Shown: positions 51,934 through 58,559 of the stretch, in pieces
How the letters are laid out: every line of letters begins with the position of its first letter
How positions within the stretch are numbered: the stretch's first letter is position 1
From: Niabella sp.
GTDB lineage: Bacteria; Bacteroidota; Bacteroidia; Chitinophagales; Chitinophagaceae
DNA length: 64,000 bases
Direction of reading: 5' to 3'
Assembly (NCBI GenBank): GCA_017744715.1
Contig: JAGIAT010000010.1
Span: forward strand, 1 to 64,000
The notes under the pieces: model-generated
Told to the model about the DNA's origin: nothing
The model's input: the letters and a program-made list of their open reading frames with translations, nothing else
Database searches by the model: none
Made by a program: the position numbers and the translations under genes

Positions 51934-51941
51934 TATCTTTG
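51934..51941 (+). promoter_or_regulatory. Candidate -7 element
   Basis: TATCTTTG, a perfect TAnnTTTG match, 19 nt before the ATG at 51961. No TTG at -33. Confidence 0.4.
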
Positions 51942-51960
51942 TTATTATTGAAAGAAAGAC

Positions 51961-52242
51961 ATGATCAAGTACACACAAAATTCCCTGAATAAACTGGAGA
52001 CGATTCCGGAGCAATGCGGCTATGTGCTGCGCTACGAACGGGGTACCTTTCAAAGCGGGTACTGCATCCTGGACAATAAGAAAGTAGTGGTGCTCAACAA
52101 ATTTTTGCAGACGGAAGGGCGGATCAACGCACTTCTTGAGATCATTCCGCAGCTGGATATTGATCCGGCATTACTGGATGAAAGCGCTAAAAAATTGTAT
52201 GCGGAAGTGGTGGAGAACGCGGCACCGGAGGATGAAGGCTAA
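51961..52242 (+). CDS. Small hypothetical protein (93 aa)
   Basis: 93 residues, soluble, acidic C-terminus. No domain is recognised. The N-terminal half is beta-like (CGYVLRYERGTFQSGYCILDNKKVVVLNKFLQT) and the C-terminal half is helical (ALLDESAKKLYAEVVENA). A -7 element TATCTTTG just upstream and a start in good position support a real gene. It is divergent from the HD-lpx unit. Function unknown. Confidence 0.75.
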   Translation: MIKYTQNSLNKLETIPEQCGYVLRYERGTFQSGYCILDNKKVVVLNKFLQTEGRINALLEIIPQLDIDPALLDESAKKLYAEVVENAAPEDEG

Positions 52243-52324
52243 ATGCTGAACGCTAAATGCTAAATGCTGAATGCTGGGGAGCTAATGCCTATTTTTCGAA
52301 TTGTTAACCTTAAAATACGCAGTT

Positions 52325-52684
52325 ATGAGAAATTACAGGAATTACGATGTTTGGGAAAAAGCCCACAACCTTGTATTGTTTATATACCGGGAAATACTTA
52401 TTTGTTTTCCGGCCACCGAACAACGCGACCTGATGTCACAGATGAAACGGGCAGCCTATTCTGTTCCGTTGAACTTTGTAGAAGGCTGTGGCCGCAATAC
52501 CGACAAAGATTTCGCGCATTTTCTGGATAATTCATTCGGATCGTTGCAGGAATTGGAATATACAGGCTTATTGGCGCATGACCTTGAATATATCGGTAAC
52601 GAAAAATATCAACGCCTGGAATTGATCATTAATGAAGTGAAAGCCAAATTAATTAATTTAATAAAAGCCATCCGCAAACAATAG
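52325..52684 (+). CDS. Four-helix-bundle protein (23S rRNA IVP family)
   Basis: 119 residues from ATG 52325 (MRNYRNYDVWEKAHNLVLFIY), which matches the family start. The diagnostic segments are LMSQMKRAAYSVPLNFVEGCGRNTDKDFAHFLDNSFGSLQELEY and the terminal helix. The family was first seen in intervening sequences of 23S rRNA genes, but in Bacteroidota it is mostly stand-alone with unknown role. No rRNA gene is near. Flanking intergenic DNA is made of short ATGCTGAA/GCTAAATGC repeats (about 52241-52277) and TTAAGCA repeats (52695-52725). Confidence 0.9.
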   Translation: MRNYRNYDVWEKAHNLVLFIYREILICFPATEQRDLMSQMKRAAYSVPLNFVEGCGRNTDKDFAHFLDNSFGSLQELEYTGLLAHDLEYIGNEKYQRLELIINEVKAKLINLIKAIRKQ

Positions 52685-52735
52685 CGCACAAGCGTTAGGC
52701 ATTAAGCACTATGCCTTAAGCATTCCACATTTACC

Positions 52736-53515
52736 ATGTCTTATCCCCCCCTGCATATCACCTTCCTGGGTACCGGCACCAGCTCCGGGGTGCCCATGGT
52801 GGCCTGTGATTGTGTGGTTTGCAGGTCAACCGACCCTAAAGATCAACGCCTGCGCTCAAGCATCCTCGTGCAATCGCCGGGCACTACCCTGGTGGTAGAT
52901 ACCGGCCCCGACTTCCGCTTGCAGATGTTGCGCCAGTCGGTAAAAAAGCTGGATGCCGTACTGCTTACCCACTCTCATAAAGACCATATTGCCGGTTTGG
53001 ACGAAGTGCGGGCCTATAATTTCTTTCAACAAAGACCGATGGAAGTGTTTGCCACTGAGGCTACGATCGATCGCGTGAAAATGGAATTCGATTACGCATT
53101 CAGCGAACACCGCATTGCTGGTGTTCCATCCATCAACCTGAACTATATTAACGAGCACAGGCCTTTTACCACCGGCGATCTCCGGGTAGTGCCCATCCCG
53201 GTATGGCATATGCGCATGCCGGTACTGGGCTTCCGTTTTGGCGGGTTTACCTATATTACAGACGCTAACCGCATCGATAAAGCCAGCAAAGAAAAAATAA
53301 GCGGATCAGCGGTATTGGTGCTGAACGCCCTGCGCCACGAGCCCCATATTTCGCATTTCACATTAAAAGAGGCCATTGCGTTAGCGGATGAACTGGAAAT
53401 TCCCCAGGTGTACTTTACACATATCTCTCACCAGATGGGACTGCACCAGGACATTGAAGCTTCCCTGCCGCCCGGCCGCAACCTGGCATTCGACAACCTG
53501 ACCATTACCCTTTAG
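52736..53515 (+). CDS. PhnP-like metallo-beta-lactamase-fold phosphodiesterase
   Basis: 259 residues. The dinuclear metal motif THSHKDH is at residues 78-84 (His79, His81, Asp83, His84). The N-terminal GTGTSSGVPMVACDCVVCRSTDPKDQRLRSS supplies the extra Cys site (Cys24, 26, 29) of the PhnP group. Later ligands are in VWHMRMPVLGFRFGGFTYITDAN and YFTHISHQMG. PhnP opens 5-phosphoribosyl cyclic phosphate, but homologues in organisms without the phn operon may act on other cyclic phosphodiesters. No phn genes are here. Confidence 0.88.
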   Translation: MSYPPLHITFLGTGTSSGVPMVACDCVVCRSTDPKDQRLRSSILVQSPGTTLVVDTGPDFRLQMLRQSVKKLDAVLLTHSHKDHIAGLDEVRAYNFFQQRPMEVFATEATIDRVKMEFDYAFSEHRIAGVPSINLNYINEHRPFTTGDLRVVPIPVWHMRMPVLGFRFGGFTYITDANRIDKASKEKISGSAVLVLNALRHEPHISHFTLKEAIALADELEIPQVYFTHISHQMGLHQDIEASLPPGRNLAFDNLTITL

Positions 53516-53646
53516 GCTTCTTCTCCTGTATGATACCGTCGGGCCGGACGATTTGAGCAGGCGGCTGATCGAAGCCCAGCGCAGCCCTGTTATCCTTTTT
53601 TGAAAAAATATTTCAATTTTATTAAAACAATCTTTAACTTTATTGA

Positions 53647-53919
53647 ATGAAACTTCCAGTTTATTGTCCCAGTTGCGAAAATCCACTGAAGGTGAGCCAG
53701 CTAAAATGCGATGCCTGCAATACCCAGGTAAATGGTAACTATGAGTTGCCGCTTTACCTCAAACTGAGCCGGGAAGAGCAGGATTTTATTATGGAGTTTT
53801 TCCTGGCCAGCGGCAGCATTAAAGAAATATCGAAGCAGGCCGGAATCAGCTATCCCACCATGCGCAATAAAATGGATGATATGATTGAGAAAATAAAAAA
53901 AATGACCTCCAATGGCTAA
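53647..53919 (+). CDS. DUF2089 family protein, zinc ribbon plus HTH
   Basis: 90 residues. A zinc ribbon (Cys7, Cys10, Cys21, Cys24 in CPSC and CDAC) is followed by a helical domain from residue 40 (SREEQDFIMEFFLASGSIKEISKQAGISYPTMRNKMDDMIEKI) that looks like an RNA-polymerase sigma-region-4-like helix-turn-helix. It is probably a small DNA-binding regulator. It overlaps the next gene by 8 nt, so it may control or be controlled with that membrane protein. Confidence 0.88.
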   Translation: MKLPVYCPSCENPLKVSQLKCDACNTQVNGNYELPLYLKLSREEQDFIMEFFLASGSIKEISKQAGISYPTMRNKMDDMIEKIKKMTSNG

Positions 53920-54511
53920 AAACTGGAAAACCGTCTTCAATCCTTTTGAACGCTATCCGGAAAAGAATCTGGCAATTGCCGGCATCGTAAGCCTGCTGCT
54001 TTCGGTGCTGCTGTTCTGGTGGGCCGGGCAAACCAACGATGGCGTGTATCATGTATCGCCAAAAGCCGGGTTGTCCCTGGCAGGAGCCTTATCTGAGGCC
54101 ATAGTATGCACCTTACTGGTATGCGGGCTTTTAGCGGCGCTGGGTAAGGCCATCAACCCCAGAACAAGGATCATCGATGTATTAAATGCCACCTTGATCC
54201 ACCGCATTCCGTTAACCATCGGTATCCTCATCCTGCAGCTTCCGTTTATCAAATCCGTTATGGATCAGATCCTGCTGGCTGTTAAAAACAACCGCCTCGA
54301 AACATTATCCGGCTCCGCGTTGTGGATCTCCACCGTGGTAGGACTGTTAATGACGGCTTTTCTTGTATACGCTATTGTATTGCTGGTAAACGGATTCAGA
54401 ACGGCTGTACATGCCCGGAAGGCCATCCATTACCTGGGCTTTGCAGCTGCATTGATTGTAGCAGAGATCATTTACCGCCTGCTGCTTTACCCCCAGCTGC
54501 TAAAACTTTAA
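53912..54511 (+). CDS. Multi-pass membrane protein (Yip1-like)
   Basis: 199 residues with about five hydrophobic segments (near 21-41, 57-80, 94-113, 130-156 and 166-190), no signal peptide. The start MAKNWKTVFNPFERYPEKN resembles the short soluble lead of Yip1-domain proteins. The start codon lies inside the DUF2089 gene (8-nt overlap), so the pair is probably co-translated. It is followed 9 nt later by an exported hydrolase. Transport or anchoring roles are possible; none is shown. Confidence 0.72.
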   Translation: MAKNWKTVFNPFERYPEKNLAIAGIVSLLLSVLLFWWAGQTNDGVYHVSPKAGLSLAGALSEAIVCTLLVCGLLAALGKAINPRTRIIDVLNATLIHRIPLTIGILILQLPFIKSVMDQILLAVKNNRLETLSGSALWISTVVGLLMTAFLVYAIVLLVNGFRTAVHARKAIHYLGFAAALIVAEIIYRLLLYPQLLKL

Positions 54512-54520
54512 ACAAGCTAT

Positions 54521-55885
54521 ATGAAGTACCTGTTCAGCCTTTTGACTTGTCTTTGTACTGCAGCCCTGTATGCCCAATCCGTTGCGGGAAGCTGGCTGGG
54601 CAACCTGAACCTGCCAAATGGGATTGCCTTACCGCTGGTGATCCATATAGAGCAATCGGCCGACAGCCTCCGGTCCAAGATGGACAGCCCGGCCCAAAGT
54701 GTAAAGGACCTACCCATTACCCGCACCAGCTTTGCCAACGGCATCCTGCAGTTCGAACTCCAATCCCCGCGCATACAGTACACGGGTAACCTGCGGGGCG
54801 ATAGCATTGCCGGAACGTTTACACAGGCAGGACAGGCATTTCCGCTGGTTTTAAAAAAGAACACAGATGAAGACCGGCCCTTCTACAACCGGCCGCAGGA
54901 GCCCAAGCCACCCTTTGCGTATCATAGCGAAGACCTCTCCTTCGAAAACGAACAACAGGGCAACCGGCTGGCGGGTACCCTCACCACGCCGGAAAATAAA
55001 AAAGACTACCCGGTTGTGATACTGATCACCGGCAGTGGGGCACAGGACCGGAATGAAGCACTATTTGGCCACAAGCCCTTCCTGGTGATTGCAGACTATT
55101 TTGCACGGCATGGCATCGGCACCCTGCGATTGGACGACCGCGGTGTGGGCGGATCCGACAAAGGCAAAGACGGGGCCACTTCCGCCGACTTTGCCACCGA
55201 TATCAGCAGCGCCGTTCATTATCTTGCGGCCCGGGGCTATCAGCGGATCGGGTTGGTGGGGCATAGCGAAGGCGGCATGATCGCACCGATAACCGCATCG
55301 AAAAACAAAGCGGTTAAATTTGTGGTTTCCATGGCCGGCCCAGGCATTGCCATCGATTCATTAATGCTTCAACAGCTGAAGGCAACATCTAAAACCCAGC
55401 ACATTCCTGAAGCCGATCTTAACACCCATATACAGGCAGCCCGGAAAGCCTATGCGTTTACCAAAGGATATACGGGTGATAACCTGAGAACCGTGCTAAC
55501 GGATACCTTGCTTCAATACTTTCCGCAGGTTCCGGATATGGTCAGAGCAATGGCGCAAACCATCAGCACGCCCTGGTTCACTTATTTTATACGGTTCAAC
55601 CCGCAAGACTATATCCGGCAATTAAAGATCCCGGTTCTGGCCATCAACGGCAGTTTGGACGTACAGGTTGATGCCCGCGCAAACCTGGCCGGATGGGAAG
55701 CCGGTCTAAAAAAAGCCGGCAATACATCCGCTGAAGTAAAAGCGCTGAAGGGATTGAACCATTTATTTCAGCAGGCCACCACGGGCGCCGTATCCGAATA
55801 TGCACAGATTGAGCAAACCATCGCACCGGAGGTACTGGAACTGATGACGAACTGGATCCTGAAAAATGCCGGATTAAACCATTAA
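54521..55885 (+). CDS. Exported alpha/beta hydrolase
   Basis: 454 residues with signal peptide MKYLFSLLTCLCTAALYAQS. Residues about 22-110 form a beta-rich lead domain also seen in other Bacteroidota S9/S15-like hydrolases. The catalytic domain has the oxyanion motif LITGSGAQDRNE, nucleophile Ser249 in GLVGHSEGGM, an Asp in INGSLDVQVD and a His in GLNHLFQ near the end. It is a carboxyl-ester or related hydrolase of the periplasm; the substrate is open. It belongs to the DUF2089-membrane protein-hydrolase-PH run. Confidence 0.88.
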   Translation: MKYLFSLLTCLCTAALYAQSVAGSWLGNLNLPNGIALPLVIHIEQSADSLRSKMDSPAQSVKDLPITRTSFANGILQFELQSPRIQYTGNLRGDSIAGTFTQAGQAFPLVLKKNTDEDRPFYNRPQEPKPPFAYHSEDLSFENEQQGNRLAGTLTTPENKKDYPVVILITGSGAQDRNEALFGHKPFLVIADYFARHGIGTLRLDDRGVGGSDKGKDGATSADFATDISSAVHYLAARGYQRIGLVGHSEGGMIAPITASKNKAVKFVVSMAGPGIAIDSLMLQQLKATSKTQHIPEADLNTHIQAARKAYAFTKGYTGDNLRTVLTDTLLQYFPQVPDMVRAMAQTISTPWFTYFIRFNPQDYIRQLKIPVLAINGSLDVQVDARANLAGWEAGLKKAGNTSAEVKALKGLNHLFQQATTGAVSEYAQIEQTIAPEVLELMTNWILKNAGLNH

Positions 55886-55908
55886 ATTGTACCATCAAAA
55901 CAGAAACC

Positions 55909-56412
55909 ATGGACTTCCGTGCTTCATATGATAAAACGACAAAAATCATTACCATGCTTGTTGGAATCCTGATGCTCGTTGTGCTGGCCTCTATGTGGAT
56001 TTCGCTGAAAGCAGCCGGCACCGCGCTCCCGCTCTTATTTATGATTGGAGTAAGTTTTATATCGGTGATCCTGCCCTATGGATTTTCTGTAACAAAATAC
56101 CAGATCAATCAGGAGGAACTCATCATCTGCCGTCCTTTTGGCAACAAAAAAATCCCGCTGACCACACTGGCATCGGCTGCCATCATTGATCCAAAGCTAT
56201 TGCGCTGGTCGTGGCGGATTTTTGGCAGCGGAGGGATGTTTGGCTATTATGGTACTTTTGGCAATAAGCACCTGGGCACTATGAAATGGTATATGACCCG
56301 GAAGGACCGCGTGGTCCTTATTACCACGGTTCACAATAAAAAGCTGTTATTGAGTCCGGATGATGTGGATGCTTTTATAAAAGTATATAACCAGGCTCAG
56401 AACCGGTACTGA
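55909..56412 (+). CDS. Membrane protein with bacterial PH domain
   Basis: 167 residues. Two N-terminal hydrophobic segments (about 14-33 and 38-57) lead into a bacterial PH-like domain (YGFSVTKYQINQEELIICRPFGNKKIPLTTLASAAIID). The second half holds the strands MKWYMTRKDRVVLITTVHNKKLLLSPDDVDAFI. Such proteins are common and of unknown function. The gene lies 23 nt after the hydrolase and its last 16 nt overlap the convergent Crp/Fnr gene. Confidence 0.8.
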   Translation: MDFRASYDKTTKIITMLVGILMLVVLASMWISLKAAGTALPLLFMIGVSFISVILPYGFSVTKYQINQEELIICRPFGNKKIPLTTLASAAIIDPKLLRWSWRIFGSGGMFGYYGTFGNKHLGTMKWYMTRKDRVVLITTVHNKKLLLSPDDVDAFIKVYNQAQNRY

Positions 56413-57125
56413 GCGCCGTTTTGCGACCGGCTGTCAGCACCTTCTGCCACCTTTTTCAACGCCGAAACATTCGTTAAAAAAAGTTCTTTACCTGCCGTGC
56501 GGATCCATCCCTGGTCTGAAAATTCCTGCAAAATTTTATACACCGTTTCATAAGTAGCACCGATATACGCCGACAGATCCTGCCGGCTGATTACTACCGC
56601 CGGGCCGGCTGCCGTTACCCCTCCGATCTTCTGCTGTATTTGCAGGATCGCTTTTGCCACCCGCCTCCTTACCGGAAAATGCACCAGCTCCTGCATGCGT
56701 TGTTCTGACAATTGCAGCTCATCTGCAAAAAACATCATAAATGCATACAGCAACCGGGGATTTACCGTCAGGGTCTTTCTGAAAAAAGACAGATCGGCAA
56801 AACACAAGATACATGGCGTTAATGCTGTAGCGCCCACCGGGTATACCGTAGATTGTGTAGAAAGTCCGCGGTGCCCGAGAATATCGTCCGGGCCGGCAAA
56901 ACGAATGATCAGCTCCTTACCCTGCTCCCAGGGCTTGTGCACTTTAAGTAATCCTTCTATAACAAAGTAAATACCTTTTACCGGTGCCCCTGCCTCAAAA
57001 ACAACAGCACCCTTTTTATACTTTAGGATATTGCAATGTGCATCCAGTGCAGGCCACCATTCCTGCATACACATACGGTATAAAAACTGTTCCCTAACTG
57101 CAGTAGTTCCGTTTTCCTTCTTCAT
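56397..57125 (-). CDS. Crp/Fnr-family transcriptional regulator
   Basis: 242 residues. A cyclic-nucleotide-binding-like beta-roll (about residues 32-120: YKKGAVVFEAGAPVKGIYFVIEGLLKVHK) is joined by a long dimer helix to a winged HTH. The recognition helix is at residues 190-202 (ATYETVYKILQEF), with the conserved Glu193 that in CRP/FNR contacts the TG of the half-site. The FNR cysteine pattern for a 4Fe-4S cluster is absent. It lies near the divergent cobA-nirB control region, which holds TGTAA-N6-TTAyA sites. It is probably the regulator of that module. Confidence 0.9.
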   Translation of the reverse strand: MKKENGTTAVREQFLYRMCMQEWWPALDAHCNILKYKKGAVVFEAGAPVKGIYFVIEGLLKVHKPWEQGKELIIRFAGPDDILGHRGLSTQSTVYPVGATALTPCILCFADLSFFRKTLTVNPRLLYAFMMFFADELQLSEQRMQELVHFPVRRRVAKAILQIQQKIGGVTAAGPAVVISRQDLSAYIGATYETVYKILQEFSDQGWIRTAGKELFLTNVSALKKVAEGADSRSQNGAQYRF

Positions 57126-57189
57126 TTACGTATTTCATGAAATTATTTTCAAAAGCATGCTGATACAGCGGTTTTAATGATTGCGGCCA

Positions 57190-57492
57190 TCAATTGCGAT
57201 TGGGCTCCGGATGCGTTTTGCGGTCGCTATGCCCCAGGTTTTTATCCGGGCATACCCGGTCCCGCACCAGTTGTTTCAGTTCTTTTATTTCCGGGAACCC
57301 ACCGTAGCGTTTCCGGTCAAAAATACATTCCCCGTTCAGAACAACCTGGAAGCGCCCGCTGACGGCACTCGGTTGCAGGCTCACCCCTTTCAGTTCTTCT
57401 TCAAACGTGGTCAGCAATTCCTGTGCGATATATGCCGCACGCAGCAGCCATTTGCATTTTGGACAATATTCAATAATCACTTCGGGTTTCAT
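57190..57492 (-). CDS. Rdx (SelW/SelT-like) family protein
   Basis: 100 residues. The thioredoxin-like CxxC redox motif is CPKC (Cys10, Cys13) at the end of the first strand, YCPKCKWLLRAAYIAQELL, as in SelW/Rdx proteins. The QPSAVSGRFQVVLNGECIFDRKRYGGFPEIKELKQLVRDRV segment completes the family. The function of bacterial Rdx proteins is not established; thiol redox chemistry is likely. It lies between the Crp/Fnr gene and cobA on the same strand. Confidence 0.88.
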   Translation of the reverse strand: MKPEVIIEYCPKCKWLLRAAYIAQELLTTFEEELKGVSLQPSAVSGRFQVVLNGECIFDRKRYGGFPEIKELKQLVRDRVCPDKNLGHSDRKTHPEPNRN

Positions 57493-57594
57493 ACAATAAA
57501 GTTAACTAAAATGCATGCCTGCAGGCAGCCTTTGTTTTACGAACCATTTACATAGAAACTGTGGTAGGCTGCATTACCGGTCGGGTCGCCTTCC

Positions 57595-58365
57595 CTAAAA
57601 AACCGGAACAGGCGTACCTGTTATATTACCCGTGGCCATCTGCTTTATATGATCCCGGTTCAGCTTTACCACGGCTCCTATAATAATTACAGCCGGGTTA
57701 CCCAATCCTTCACGCTGTGCGCGGAAGGCAATATCCTTTACGCTGCCCGTAACCATTTTGGCATCAGCGCTGGTGCCGTTTTGTATGATAGCCGCAGCCG
57801 TTTCTTCCTTACCCGCTGCTATAAAAAGATCTGCGATGGCCTCCAGCCTGCTCATCGCCATCAGAATTACTACTGTAGCAGAAGACCTGGCTGCCAGGTG
57901 AAGGTCATTGGACAATGCTCCGGTTTGCGTAGTGCCGGTAACTACCCAAAAGCTTTCATTGATCCCCCGGCAGGTAAGCGGTATCATCGCTGATGCAGGT
58001 ACCGCAAGCGCACTGGAAATACCGGGCACCACCGCTACCTGCATTCCCGCGGCAACGGCGGCGTCGATCTCCTCCTGTGCCCTGCCAAACACAAACGGGT
58101 CCCCTCCCTTTAACCGCACAATTGTACCATATTGCTGTCCGTATGCAACGATAAGATGATTGATCTCCTGCTGACTCAGTGCATGACACCCAAAACGCTT
58201 ACCTACAAATTGCCGGATCGCTGTATGTTGAGTGTGTACCAGCAGCTCCTCGTTTGCCAATGCATCATATAATATTACATCAGCGCTCCTAAGTGCCCGG
58301 ATCGCTTTTAAGCTAATCAGTTCCGGATCACCAGGGCCCGCTCCTACAAGAATTAATTTTGCCAT
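57595..58365 (-). CDS. cobA: Uroporphyrinogen-III C-methyltransferase
   Basis: 256 residues. SAM-binding VGAGPGDPELISLKAIRALRSADVILYDAL is at the start, and the family motif RLKGGDPFVFGRAQEE is at about residues 83-98. It methylates uroporphyrinogen III at C-2 and C-7 to precorrin-2, the first step of siroheme synthesis, the cofactor NirB requires. It is the stand-alone CobA type, not a CysG fusion. It is divergent from nirB, and its start is 24 nt from a TGTAA-N6-TTACA site. Confidence 0.95.
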   Translation of the reverse strand: MAKLILVGAGPGDPELISLKAIRALRSADVILYDALANEELLVHTQHTAIRQFVGKRFGCHALSQQEINHLIVAYGQQYGTIVRLKGGDPFVFGRAQEEIDAAVAAGMQVAVVPGISSALAVPASAMIPLTCRGINESFWVVTGTTQTGALSNDLHLAARSSATVVILMAMSRLEAIADLFIAAGKEETAAAIIQNGTSADAKMVTGSVKDIAFRAQREGLGNPAVIIIGAVVKLNRDHIKQMATGNITGTPVPVF

Positions 58366-58388
58366 ATTTAATATTATAATTAATTATA

Positions 58389-58404
58389 TGTAACATATTT
58401 TACA
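58389..58404. promoter_or_regulatory. Candidate Crp/Fnr operator 1 (TGTAA-N6-TTACA)
   Basis: A perfect inverted repeat: TGTAA (58389-58393), six bases, TTACA (58400-58404). The 16-bp size and TGT half-site match CRP-type geometry. Its centre is about 73 bp upstream of the predicted nirB transcription start, a class I activator distance, and 24 nt before the cobA start codon. Confidence 0.55.
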
Positions 58405-58433
58405 GTAAAATTAATAATTTAATCATTAATTTA

Positions 58434-58463
58434 TTGTTTAAAATATATTTTTAAGTAAGTTTG
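58434..58463 (+). promoter_or_regulatory. Canonical promoter of the nirBD operon
   Basis: TTG at 58434-58436, a 19-bp spacer and TAAGTTTG at 58456-58463 match TTG-N19-TAnnTTTG exactly. Transcription would begin near 58470, giving an AT-rich leader of about 90 nt. Confidence 0.75.
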
Positions 58464-58466
58464 GGT

Positions 58467-58482
58467 TGTAACTATTGTTATA
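58467..58482. promoter_or_regulatory. Candidate Crp/Fnr operator 2 (TGTAA-N6-TTATA)
   Basis: TGTAA (58467-58471), six bases, TTATA (58478-58482). It differs from a perfect repeat by one base in the right half. It overlaps the predicted transcription start, so binding there would be expected to repress. Confidence 0.45.
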
Positions 58483-58559
58483 AACTATAAAATAAGTAAT
58501 ATTTATATTTTTATAATATTAAATAATTGCTGCCATTATTGCTAAAAAAATAATATAAT

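Noticed and set aside
52325..52684. An rRNA intervening sequence because of the IVP-type protein
   Set aside because: There is no 23S rRNA sequence on either side. The family is often stand-alone in Bacteroidota.
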